Source of the DNA: a virus
DNA: 24,956 bases
Direction: 5' to 3' (one strand)
Virus record (IMG/VR): IMGVR_UViG_3300013127_000029
Coordinates: 1 to 24,956 of that record
Shown here: positions 15,743-21,473 of the stretch, piece by piece
Numbering within the stretch: position 1 is the first letter of the stretch
Layout: the number at the start of each line of letters is the position of its first letter
Notes under the pieces: generated by a model
Told to the model about the DNA's origin: nothing
The model's database searches: none
What the model saw: the letters and a program-made list of their open reading frames with translations, nothing else
Made by a program: the position numbers and the translations under genes

Positions 15743-16156
15743 ATGCCTTCGCTATTCGTCGGGAACCTTCCCTACGCCGCAACCAACCACGACTTGGAAG
15801 CCCTTTTCCTCCAATACCAGTTCCAGCCCAAGTCGGTCCGCATCATCCTCGACCGGGAGACCAACCGGTCCCGGGGGTTCGGGTTTGTGGAGTTGGCGAC
15901 TGCTGACGAGTGCGCACGAGCGAAGCTCCAACTCGACGGGGGTTACTTCATGGACCGCCAAATGAACCTGCGCGACGCGGACTCGCACCCGCCGCGCTCA
16001 AACAACGGCCCGGGTGCCCGCCCAGCCCGGTCGTTCACCCCTCCAGCAAATGCCAAGAACGGCGCACCACGCTTCGATGACCGCAGCTCGAAACGCGATT
16101 CGCGACGACAGTCCCGCAAAGATCGCGAACGTGACCGAGACGACGATCGCTGGTAA
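15743..16156 (+). CDS. RRM-domain RNA-binding protein
   Basis: This 137-residue protein has one N-terminal RNA recognition motif followed by a disordered basic/acidic tail. RNP2 is LFVGNL (residues 4-9) and RNP1 is RGFGFVEL (residues 44-51), both near-perfect matches, with the aromatic residues that stack on RNA bases present. The alpha helices (NHDLEALFLQYQF, ADECARAKLQL) are in the expected places. The tail from about residue 85 is rich in R, D, S and P (for example DRERDRDDDRW), like RGG/RS-type linkers that add non-specific RNA binding. It lies 21 bases after the SspB-like gene, has a GGAGA Shine-Dalgarno at 15732-15736, and probably shares its promoter. RRM proteins occur in several bacterial phyla but are unusual in phages. 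Confidence 0.9.
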   Translation: MPSLFVGNLPYAATNHDLEALFLQYQFQPKSVRIILDRETNRSRGFGFVELATADECARAKLQLDGGYFMDRQMNLRDADSHPPRSNNGPGARPARSFTPPANAKNGAPRFDDRSSKRDSRRQSRKDRERDRDDDRW

Positions 16157-16232
16157 CTGGAAAGTCCAGACCTGCACAACCGCGAGTAGTCAGGAACCGC
16201 CCATCTGATGTACGCTGTCCACGAGGATAGCG

Positions 16233-16670
16233 ATGAAACCCCGATGGTTCTGGTTCCCGTTGTACGTGTGGGCCTTGCCGCCCGTGATTGTCGGCCTCGT
16301 TCTGGCGCTCTGGGGTGGCTGGCAGCGCAGCTCTTGGACCCAAGGTGTCTGGGTCATCCAGGTAAAAAAGATCGCAGGAGGCGAATGGGTGGCGGGCCAG
16401 ACGTGGAGCTGGCTCGTACTCGTGCGCGAGACCGGCGAGGCGCCCCGGCAATCGTTGCTCGTGCATGAGTTCGTGCACGTTTTGCATTGCCTGTTCTTGG
16501 GCGTTTTCTTCTACCTGTCTTATGGCTTGCACTTCCTGTGGAACCGGGCACGCAAGATGCCCTACCAAGAAGCGTACCGTGCCATCTGGACAGAGCGGAT
16601 TGCGTACCGCTACCAGGAAGAGTTCAACGAAGGCAAGCACCCAAACGCGTGGGGAGGGAGCGGGACATGA
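16233..16670 (+). CDS. Membrane protein with HEXXH zincin-like motif
   Basis: This 145-residue protein is likely inserted in the inner membrane. The N-terminus has a hydrophobic segment at about residues 8-28 (FPLYVWALPPVIVGLVLALW). HEFVH at residues 78-82 is a metallopeptidase zinc-binding HEXXH, immediately followed by a second hydrophobic helix (LHCLFLGVFFYLSYGLHFLW, about 84-103). E121 in the TERIAY motif is a candidate third ligand, and the preceding Y-Q-E-A-Y-R matches the pattern of small phage/bacterial zincin-like proteins (HExxH, then a helix, then A-Y-R followed by E-R-x-A-Y). A role in lysis or envelope processing would suit, but substrate and activity are unknown. A GAGGA motif lies about eight bases before ATG 16233. 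Confidence 0.65.
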   Translation: MKPRWFWFPLYVWALPPVIVGLVLALWGGWQRSSWTQGVWVIQVKKIAGGEWVAGQTWSWLVLVRETGEAPRQSLLVHEFVHVLHCLFLGVFFYLSYGLHFLWNRARKMPYQEAYRAIWTERIAYRYQEEFNEGKHPNAWGGSGT

Positions 16671-17338
16671 CGACAACACCACCGGCAGCTGGGGGTAATG
16701 ACCCCGGGACGTTCATGCAGAAGTGGGGCGCGCTGGTCAAAGTCGGCGGCGTCATCCTCACCATGCTCGGCACCAGCAGCGGTGCCTACATCCAGGCCAG
16801 CTCCGAGGCGAAGGAAACCGCGGACGTGGGGTACAGGACCATGGCCGCACGCGTGGCGAGCTTGGAGCAGGCGGCGAACTACCTCGACGCGGAGCTGTCG
16901 CTGTTGAAGGCCCGCGAGATCCTGGCCGCGCACAACGTCGCGCCCGCGGAAATCGCGAAGCTGCGAGAAATCTTCGCCAAGGAAGGGTTGGACTTGCCCC
17001 CCGCCACATCAAAGCCAGCAGAAGCTGTCACCCCCAAGAGGCGACGACCCTCCAGTGGATTCGGTGGCGGGTTCGGTCGGGTCGGTGGGGGGATGCCTCC
17101 CGTCGAGGGTGTGGTTCCCGAACCGGAGATGCCGCCTGACTACATGATCGCGCCCGAGGTTCTGGCTGAGATCGCGGACAGTGTGACGCGCGCCCGAGAC
17201 ACGAAGCTCAAGACCGCCCGCCCGCAATGGCTGGACAACGACGTGCCGCCCGAGATGCCGATGACGCTGGACGAGGCTGCGCGCCAGAAGGTCTGGCTCC
17301 AACACCCAGAACCGGAGCCCGCCCCGTCAGCCGAGTAG
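16667..17338 (+). CDS. Membrane-anchored coiled-coil protein
   Basis: This is a 223-residue protein. ATG 16667 overlaps the previous stop (ATGA) and follows a strong purine stretch (GGGGAGGGAG), so it is preferred over in-frame starts up to 16487 that would read 180 bases into the preceding gene. Residues about 24-44 (VKVGGVILTMLGTSSGAYIQA) form one transmembrane helix. Residues about 55-95 form a coiled coil (MAARVASLEQAANYLDAELSLLKAREILA). The C-terminal half is proline-rich and acidic with a Gly-rich patch (SSGFGGGFGRVGGG). The order membrane helix, coiled coil, proline-rich tail resembles i-spanin-like or holin-associated proteins, and pairing with the HEXXH protein supports a lysis or envelope role. 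This is inference. Confidence 0.65.
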   Translation: MTTTPPAAGGNDPGTFMQKWGALVKVGGVILTMLGTSSGAYIQASSEAKETADVGYRTMAARVASLEQAANYLDAELSLLKAREILAAHNVAPAEIAKLREIFAKEGLDLPPATSKPAEAVTPKRRRPSSGFGGGFGRVGGGMPPVEGVVPEPEMPPDYMIAPEVLAEIADSVTRARDTKLKTARPQWLDNDVPPEMPMTLDEAARQKVWLQHPEPEPAPSAE

Positions 17339-17686
17339 GCGGCCCAGGAAGGCGTACCCCTCTGGCGTCAGTGCTTGTGGGGGGTTTTCCTCGTCCTCTG
17401 TTCCGGCGACTTCCCGTGTTTCCCGGTTGCGGTAGAACCAGAGGACGGTGTTGTCGGGGAAGATTTCCACGTCGAAGATTTGCTTGGGGGAAGACCACGC
17501 CAGTTGGACAGCACCCTCGCCCGTCATTTGCGTGAACGGGGGCAGCACTTCCTTCTGGAAGTGGGCGCGGATCTCGTTCCACACACCGAGCACCTTGTGG
17601 ATGTGTTCAGGGGTGGCGAGATTCTGACCCTGGAGCTGGTCCAGAAACTCCAGCCATGTGTTTGTGGGGATGTTGTGGAGGGCCAT
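17327..17686 (-). CDS. Hypothetical protein (119 aa)
   Basis: This 119-residue protein is of unknown function and the last gene of the leftward transcription unit. It ends convergently with the coiled-coil gene, overlapping its last 12 bases; no terminator was seen between them. The first half is helical (IPTNTWLEFLDQLQGQ, IHKVLGVWNEIRAHFQKE). The second half has two or three strands (AVQLAWSSPKQIFDVEIFPDNTVLWFYRN), suggestive of a small alpha/beta domain seen in phage accessory genes. It starts three bases after the stop of the preceding gene. Confidence 0.7.
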   Translation of the reverse strand: MALHNIPTNTWLEFLDQLQGQNLATPEHIHKVLGVWNEIRAHFQKEVLPPFTQMTGEGAVQLAWSSPKQIFDVEIFPDNTVLWFYRNRETREVAGTEDEENPPQALTPEGYAFLGRLLG

Positions 17687-17688
17687 GG

Positions 17689-18036
17689 TCAGTCGAAGTC
17701 GTTGGCTTTCTGAGGTTCGATCGCAAAGACGTAGAACACGTCCGCGCCCGAAGGTGACGGCGGATCCTGCGCTGGTCCGGTGTCCACCTTGCTGATGAGC
17801 CCACCGAGTTCTTCGTACGTGCGGGAGCTGTCGCGCAGGAAGATGATTCTGCGCGTGGCGCTCTTGGCGTGCTGGTCGTCCATGTAGACGAGGCGCAGCA
17901 AGACTGGGCTCAACATGAAGGCGTCGATGAAGTACGCGCCTTCTGTTGCCTCAAAGGTCAGTATCGTCCCCTCCAGCACGGGTGGCAGGATGGGGATGGT
18001 GACCTTGCGGAAGACGACGCGTTCTCGCGGAGCCAT
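17689..18036 (-). CDS. Hypothetical protein (115 aa)
   Basis: This 115-residue protein is of unknown function. It is strand-rich at the N-terminus (RVVFRKVTIPILPP, TILTFEATEGAYFIDAFML, LLRLVYMDDQ) and basic around RRIIFLRDSSR. It has no signal peptide or membrane helix. A TATACT hexamer ends six bases before the ATG, in keeping with a leaderless start, and no Shine-Dalgarno is placed normally. Transcription would continue into the 119-residue protein gene two bases downstream. Confidence 0.7.
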   Translation of the reverse strand: MAPRERVVFRKVTIPILPPVLEGTILTFEATEGAYFIDAFMLSPVLLRLVYMDDQHAKSATRRIIFLRDSSRTYEELGGLISKVDTGPAQDPPSPSGADVFYVFAIEPQKANDFD

Positions 18037-18042
18037 GGCGGC

Positions 18043-18048
18043 AGTATA
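18043..18048 (-). promoter_or_regulatory. Possible -10 element for the 115-aa gene
   Basis: Reading leftward, TATACT at 18048-18043 is followed by six bases and then the ATG at 18036. The predicted transcription start coincides with the start codon. No good -35 is present at 16-18 bases, so the call is weak. Confidence 0.35.
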
Positions 18049-18063
18049 CCTGGGTTGGGGTTT

Positions 18064-18456
18064 TTAAGCAGCCTTCCCACCGTGCCGGTGAGACCGCGTC
18101 TCGTTGTAGCTCATCTTGAGCTTGATGAGGGTTTCGAGGTCGATGTTCATGGCGCTGCAAAGGTCCATGATACGAATGACTGCGTCGGCCAGCTCGACGC
18201 CGAAGCCATCAGGCTTGCCGCCCGTTGAGAACCGGGGCTCACGCAACGCCGGAGAATCCAGGTCGTGCCCGTAGATGCGCAGCTCTTCCAACGCCTCGCT
18301 CACTTCGCTGTGAACGAGAGCGAGTTTCATGCCAACGCCGTCCACTGTGCGCTTTCCGTCCCACCAGCCGTGTTCCTTGGCTGTCTTGTGGATGTATTGC
18401 TGCAACTGCGAAAGGTTCATGGGGGCAATGTCAGCTTTGATGTGTTCAGATTTCAT
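18064..18456 (-). CDS. MazG-like nucleotide pyrophosphohydrolase
   Basis: This 130-residue protein is of the all-alpha NTP pyrophosphohydrolase (MazG-like) superfamily, which hydrolyses nucleoside triphosphates to monophosphates; phage members are thought to adjust nucleotide or alarmone pools. Motifs: L-S-Q-L-Q-Q-Y-I-H-K near 15-24, K-L-A-L-V-H-S-E-V-S-E-A-L-E-E-L-R (44-60, carrying the E-x-x-E metal-binding helix) and F-G-V-E-L-A-D-A-V-I-R-I-M-D (85-98, carrying E-x-x-D). The terminal K-M-x-Y-N-x-x-R motif is also present. ATG 18456 overlaps the methyltransferase stop (ATGA). Upstream in-frame codons belong to the methyltransferase region in another frame and are not part of it. Substrate is not determined. 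Confidence 0.85.
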   Translation of the reverse strand: MKSEHIKADIAPMNLSQLQQYIHKTAKEHGWWDGKRTVDGVGMKLALVHSEVSEALEELRIYGHDLDSPALREPRFSTGGKPDGFGVELADAVIRIMDLCSAMNIDLETLIKLKMSYNETRSHRHGGKAA

Positions 18457-19079
18457 CGTGATTGTGACTCCGGTTTCATTGTGTACCACGCGGTTTCTCT
18501 TCGGAACCAACCCATGGGTCCGAACCGCTTGTTCAGATACGTCACCACACTGTTGTATGGCGAGAACACTCCGTCGATCACTTCGGCCCACTTGCCTGCA
18601 AGGATCCCGTTGGGGTGGACACGCGGATACCACGCGTCGATTTCCTTGGCAACGAAATCGGGTGCGTGCTGCGTGTCGAGGAAAACAAAGTCCAAGTACT
18701 CGGGAACGAAGGACTCGGCAGCCACAAACGTGTCGAGTTCCAGCAAGTCGTGCTGCGGGTTGCTGTGCTCCCGGCCCCGGGCGTAATGGTCGAACACCCG
18801 ACGGAAGTTGTGTTCCCCGTATTGCGACCACACCGTGTAATGCAAATCGCTGATATGGCGACGTGCTCGCGCAGGAATTGAGGTTTGGTCGAAGTTGTCC
18901 ACCATCGTCAACTGGATGTTCTTGTTGCTGTCTCGGATGAACTTCGCAAGTTGCTGCGAAGAACCCCCGAACAAGACCCCCACTTCTGCGAAACGCGCGT
19001 GCATTGGCGCCCGATTCACGACGAGGTTGAAGAACGTGGGACACGTGGCGTAACCAGGGACTCCATCAAGGAACAACAT
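18453..19079 (-). CDS. Class I SAM-dependent methyltransferase
   Basis: This 208-residue protein has a Rossmann-type methyltransferase fold. Motif I is AEVGVLFGGSS (31-41), binding the SAM methionine part. Motif II is TMVDNF (58-63), whose D61 should contact the ribose. D130-F-V-F-L-D135-T-Q-H138 is the motif after strand 4, typical of the Methyltransf_24 group where H/D residues bind metal or substrate. HPNGILAGKW (155-164) is the strand-5 turn, with LAGKW in place of the common aGHD. Small-molecule or sugar O-methylation is typical of this group, for example modification of glycans or nucleotides; the target here is unknown. It overlaps the zinc-finger gene upstream by 14 bases and the MazG-like gene downstream by ATGA. 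Confidence 0.8.
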   Translation of the reverse strand: MLFLDGVPGYATCPTFFNLVVNRAPMHARFAEVGVLFGGSSQQLAKFIRDSNKNIQLTMVDNFDQTSIPARARRHISDLHYTVWSQYGEHNFRRVFDHYARGREHSNPQHDLLELDTFVAAESFVPEYLDFVFLDTQHAPDFVAKEIDAWYPRVHPNGILAGKWAEVIDGVFSPYNSVVTYLNKRFGPMGWFRRETAWYTMKPESQSR

Positions 19080-19470
19080 TCTGCTTGGCTCGCTGAGCAG
19101 TGTACTCCGAACAGATGGCTACGACACGCTCGCAGGTATCTCGATCGAAAAGACCCATATGACAGGCCATGGGATGGATTCGCAGTTGTTTCGCCAGCCA
19201 AGTGTACGCGCGTGATCGGTTGGGGAAGACCTTCGTTTCCCACAGAGGATCAAACGCAGCATGGGCTTTTGTGCGTGCCTCACGTGTCGATGAATCCGCA
19301 GGTGTCCCCAACGGGTCGCCGTCTTCATGCGCGAAGTGGCGACAGCTACAGGTTTCCGTTGTGCAGACATAGAAGTTTTTGGCAGCAAGGAAGAGTACCA
19401 TGACCCCGCCGCAGTCGGGACACGGCAGCGTCCGACGGGTATCCACGGTCATTGACGGAAGCAGGGCCAT
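19066..19470 (-). CDS. DUF3268-like zinc-finger protein
   Basis: This 134-residue protein has an N-terminal zinc ribbon: C17-P-D-C20 and C36-T-T-E-T-C41-S-C43 with a nearby H. The C-terminal part (about 65-120) has T-K-A-H-A-A-F-D-P-L-W, A-Y-T-W-L-A-K-Q-L and C-H-M-G-L-F-D-R-D-T-C-E-R-V-V, which is the pattern of the DUF3268 zinc-finger family found in phages and mobile elements. The biochemical role of the family is not established as far as I know. It overlaps the nuclease gene by one base at 19470 and the methyltransferase by 14 bases, so it is in an operon with both. Confidence 0.75.
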   Translation of the reverse strand: MALLPSMTVDTRRTLPCPDCGGVMVLFLAAKNFYVCTTETCSCRHFAHEDGDPLGTPADSSTREARTKAHAAFDPLWETKVFPNRSRAYTWLAKQLRIHPMACHMGLFDRDTCERVVAICSEYTAQRAKQNVVP

Positions 19471-19877
19471 TACTTTGCGTGCCCGGCAGCAGCAAGCGCC
19501 TCAGCCAAATCCTCTTTGGTAACTGCGCACTGGACGTCCACCAGCCAGCGACCGTACTTCTCTCTTCCGTGCTGCCGCACGAGGACGGTATTGCCGCAGC
19601 TCGTGACCCAATTCACGACGAAGGCCCGGGCAGCCAGTCCGCGGGCTCGGTCCGGGCCGCGCATCTCGGGAGTGTCGAACCCCAGCAGCCGGGTACGTGT
19701 TTCAACGATGATGTCCCACCCGATGTTGATGTAGAGCGCGAAGGTGTCCCCGTCCACAACCCGGTCAACGGTCGCGGGATACCACTCCTGGCTGTCATAC
19801 CGGGGAGGTTGTTTCGCAATGGCCGATCCGCAACACAACAAAGCCAGCACAGTGCTCAGCATCAGTAGTTTTCGCAT
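19470..19877 (-). CDS. Staphylococcal-nuclease (thermonuclease) homologue, exported
   Basis: This 135-residue protein has an N-terminal signal peptide: MRKLLMLSTVLALLCCGSAIA, with cleavage likely after AIA at about residue 21. The SNase core follows: D42-G-D-T-F, then R63-L-L-G-F-D68-T69-P-E71 (catalytic Arg, Ca-binding Asp/Thr, catalytic Glu), R-A-R-G-L-A-A-R-A-F at 77-86, and K-Y-G-R110-W-L-V-D (second catalytic Arg). All key catalytic residues are therefore present, and a Ca-dependent nuclease of the periplasm or outside is expected. Length is normal. Its role might be degrading nucleic acid released in the envelope or DNA of competitors; this is inference. AGGA lies unusually close (three bases) to the ATG. 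Confidence 0.85.
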   Translation of the reverse strand: MRKLLMLSTVLALLCCGSAIAKQPPRYDSQEWYPATVDRVVDGDTFALYINIGWDIIVETRTRLLGFDTPEMRGPDRARGLAARAFVVNWVTSCGNTVLVRQHGREKYGRWLVDVQCAVTKEDLAEALAAAGHAK

Positions 19878-20097
19878 GGGTCCTTTTGAAAAAGCGGTCT
19901 GTGTCTCGGTGCGCAGCCCCCAGAGCGTCGTGGAAATCTCAGGGCTGGTTTAGAGAAGGAACGTGGGTCACAACAATCCACGCCGTCGAGCCTTGCATCG
20001 CAAAGTCCTTACTCCCCGACAGGAGTGAGTACCGAACATTCTCGCCACGAGTTAACGTAAATCTCCAAACTGCACTTCGACACACAGACCTAAATCC
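19878..20097. other. 220-bp intergenic region with an 8-bp hairpin
   Basis: No convincing gene is seen between the nuclease and the 99-residue protein gene. CTTACTCC (20008-20015) pairs with GGAGTGAG (20022-20029) around CCGACA. It has no T-run in either direction, so it is not a clear terminator. A leader or regulatory element of the nuclease operon is possible. No promoter could be identified with confidence. Confidence 0.4.
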
Positions 20098-20397
20098 TTA
20101 TTTGGGTTGGGGTGGCCAGCGCCGTTGCACTTCCCTTGCAGGCTCCGGGCTGGTTTGTACATGTTGCAACGGGACAGCCGCGTTGACAACCTCCGAAATA
20201 CAGACGATTTCCTTGGCCCCATCGACAAGGGCCTCGTGTTCCCGCATCGCTTCGTCATAGACAAGCAGCTCTTGTGGGGTGAAGTTGGGGGCGACCAATC
20301 GCTGGATCAAGCCGACGCGCAGGTCGAGCAGTTGGTCGAACAGCTCGTGGGCCGACTGACGTTGGGGCGACATTTCTTCAAAGGGTTTCATTGCCAT
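20098..20397 (-). CDS. Hypothetical protein (99 aa)
   Basis: This 99-residue protein is unrecognised. It is largely helical (QSAHELFDQLLDLRVGLIQRLVA, TPQELLVYDEAMREHEALVDGAKEI), with a disordered proline-rich end. No motif gives a function; it could be a small regulatory or inhibitor protein. It begins three bases after the stop of the upstream gene; an alternative ATG at 20391 would remove two residues. No clear Shine-Dalgarno is seen, so it is probably translated by coupling. Confidence 0.7.
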   Translation of the reverse strand: MAMKPFEEMSPQRQSAHELFDQLLDLRVGLIQRLVAPNFTPQELLVYDEAMREHEALVDGAKEIVCISEVVNAAVPLQHVQTSPEPAREVQRRWPPQPK

Positions 20398-20400
20398 GGT

Positions 20401-20958
20401 TCAGTGTCCGTAGTTGAAGCCGTAGAAGTAGACCTTGCCGTCGATGGTGATCTGGTCGTCGTGGAACCCGCAGCAGCCACGCGCCTTCGCTTTGCGGTAC
20501 CGGCGTCTGTCCGGGGCGTTGTCCTTCCGTGCCCACCGAAGGTTGTCCACGCAGTCGCGACCTTCGGACGCGGTTCGGATTGCAGCCGAGAGAGTCAAAC
20601 CGATCGACGCACCGTATTGCGTTTCAGGTGACTGGAGGTGTGCGGTCGCTTTTTCGTATCGGTGCTGGTAGCGCCGTTGTCGGAGAACGTGGCACGCGTG
20701 GACCTGGTTGCGCCCATTCAGCAAGGTTCGATGCGCTGTTATACAGCCGATACCTTCGACGGCCACGCGCTTGTAGACTTCACGCCAGTACGTTTTCGAC
20801 ATCTCATCGAAGTTGACGGTCTTGGCGAATCGAGCCAAGTTGAGCGGGCAAACGCGGGGGTGGTCTACGTGTGCTTCCAACGGAAGCTCTTGGCCGCACA
20901 AGCACGCGTGTGTGTTCTGCGGGTTGATGAAGTGCCAGGAGTAAGGAAAGTCGCGCAT
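20401..20958 (-). CDS. Conserved-type phage protein with C-terminal CCGFHD...NYGH signature
   Basis: This 185-residue basic protein is of unknown function. The N-terminal part has a cysteine/histidine cluster (HACLCGQELPLEAHVDHPRVC, C19, C21, C37 with three His) that could bind zinc. The middle is helical and Arg/His-rich. The C-terminus, G-C-C-G-F-H-D-D-Q-I-T-I-D-G-K-V-Y-F-Y-G-F-N-Y-G-H, resembles a short domain I associate with small phage proteins of unknown role. Nucleic-acid binding is plausible from composition but unproven. It follows the 66-residue gene by three bases. The Shine-Dalgarno is weak. Confidence 0.7.
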   Translation of the reverse strand: MRDFPYSWHFINPQNTHACLCGQELPLEAHVDHPRVCPLNLARFAKTVNFDEMSKTYWREVYKRVAVEGIGCITAHRTLLNGRNQVHACHVLRQRRYQHRYEKATAHLQSPETQYGASIGLTLSAAIRTASEGRDCVDNLRWARKDNAPDRRRYRKAKARGCCGFHDDQITIDGKVYFYGFNYGH

Positions 20959-20961
20959 GTG

Positions 20962-21162
20962 CTACCGGGATCCAGAGGGACGGGTTACTTCAAAGACGTC
21001 CTTGGACATGGCGCTGTACCGGTCTGGGTCTGCGGTGTGTGCCGCCGCGCAGTACTGTTGTTCATCTTTGGACAACCTTCCCCCTGTTTTTGACAGACAC
21101 CGAAGCTGGAACACGTAGCCCCAGTCGATGGTGTCAGTTGGCTTGTGCTTTTCTGTTGCCAC
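20962..21162 (-). CDS. Small hypothetical protein (66 aa), GTG start
   Basis: This 66-residue protein reads W-G-Y-V-F-Q-L-R-C-L-S-K-T-G-G-R-L-S-K-D-E-Q-Q-Y-C in its middle and ends in D-V-F-E-V-T-R-P-S-G-S-R, a phage-like small domain of unknown role. I chose GTG 21162 because an upstream ATG at 21243 would translate the T-arm and acceptor of a tRNA-like element (21166-21216). The candidate Shine-Dalgarno AGG is seven bases before the GTG, within the 3' acceptor strand of that element (CAGGTCT). Translation may therefore depend on its unfolding or processing. Confidence 0.6.
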   Translation of the reverse strand: MATEKHKPTDTIDWGYVFQLRCLSKTGGRLSKDEQQYCAAAHTADPDRYSAMSKDVFEVTRPSGSR

Positions 21163-21165
21163 TTG

Positions 21166-21216
21166 AAGACCTGCCAGGGCTCGAACCTGGACAGAGCACT
21201 CCACCAGTGCAGGTCT
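21166..21216 (-). ncRNA. tRNA-like element lacking an anticodon arm
   Basis: Reading leftward: acceptor strand AGACCTG (21216-21210), a small D-like hairpin CACT-GGTGG-AGTG (21209-21197), a CTCTGT linker, a perfect T-arm CCAGG-TTCGAGC-CCTGG (21190-21174) and the fully complementary acceptor strand CAGGTCT (21173-21167). The T-loop matches the TTCRANY consensus. Between the D-like hairpin and the T-arm only six bases remain, so there is no anticodon arm, and no CCA is encoded. The fold could be an RNase P or RNase Z recognition site, or a cis-acting element: its 3' acceptor strand contains the ribosome-binding AGG of the next gene, four bases upstream of which it ends. It might also be a decayed tRNA. 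Confidence 0.55.
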
Positions 21217-21221
21217 ATAGC

Positions 21222-21263
21222 GGACGGCGCCCGGTATACCCAACAGAGCGCCATCCTTTTTTT
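21222..21263 (+). terminator. Strong rho-independent terminator pointing rightward
   Basis: On the plus strand GGACGGCGC (21222-21230) pairs over nine bases (one G-T) with GCGCCATCC (21248-21256), followed by seven T residues (21257-21263). The loop contains the palindrome GGTATACC. In the minus-strand transcript the same hairpin is preceded by an A-run and has no T-run after it, so it should terminate rightward, i.e. antisense, transcription only. No plus-strand gene is seen immediately before it. Confidence 0.55.
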
Positions 21264-21309
21264 ACATCAGCGAACCGCAACACGTTTAAGTCGGTCTTTC
21301 AGCTTTAGA

Positions 21310-21386
21310 CGTGACGTGCTTCCATTACACTACTCGCTCATATTGGAGAGCGAGGCCGGACTCGAACCAGCATTTTCATGTTGGGG
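21310..21386 (-). tRNA. Circularly permuted tRNA gene, Gly-like
   Basis: Reading leftward the 3' half comes first: CCCCAA CATGA AAAT (21386-21372), T-arm GCTGG-TTCGAGT-CCGGC (21371-21355), acceptor CTCGCTC (21354-21348), T73 and an encoded CCA (21346-21344). After four bases (ATAT) the 5' half follows: acceptor GAGCGAG (21339-21333), perfectly complementary, TA, then D-arm GTGT-AATGGAA-GCAC (21330-21316) with A14, GG and A21 in place. U73 with CCA, the D-arm sequence and the C-C-A-A before CATGA suit tRNA-Gly (anticodon NCC). The candidate anticodon stem TCACG/CATGA has one C-A mismatch and C at position 33, so the anticodon is uncertain. A normal-order 5' half upstream was looked for and not found. 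Confidence 0.55.
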
Positions 21387-21473
21387 AAAACCAACGATCG
21401 ATTTGCGGCGTGATGGTTTGTGTAAGTTTGGGAGAATAACTTGAGTCTGAGTCGCCTGTTCAGGTCAGCTTTC

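Noticed and set aside
16487-16666. N-terminal extension of the coiled-coil membrane protein
   Set aside because: It overlaps the HEXXH gene by 180 bases in another frame; ATG 16667 has a strong Shine-Dalgarno and an ATGA overlap.
18064-19044. A 326-residue minus-strand protein ending in the MazG-like domain
   Set aside because: The first two thirds is Arg/Cys-rich, low-plausibility sequence read in the wrong frame over the methyltransferase. The MazG-like gene starts at 18456 by ATGA overlap.
20638-21093. 151-residue plus-strand protein
   Set aside because: It is antisense to two better-supported minus-strand genes and lacks a ribosome site; codon pattern fits the minus strand.
20962-21243. 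A 93-residue version of the small gene starting at ATG 21243
   Set aside because: Its first 27 codons would translate the anticodonless tRNA-like element and part of the hairpin; the GTG at 21162 gives a cleaner start.
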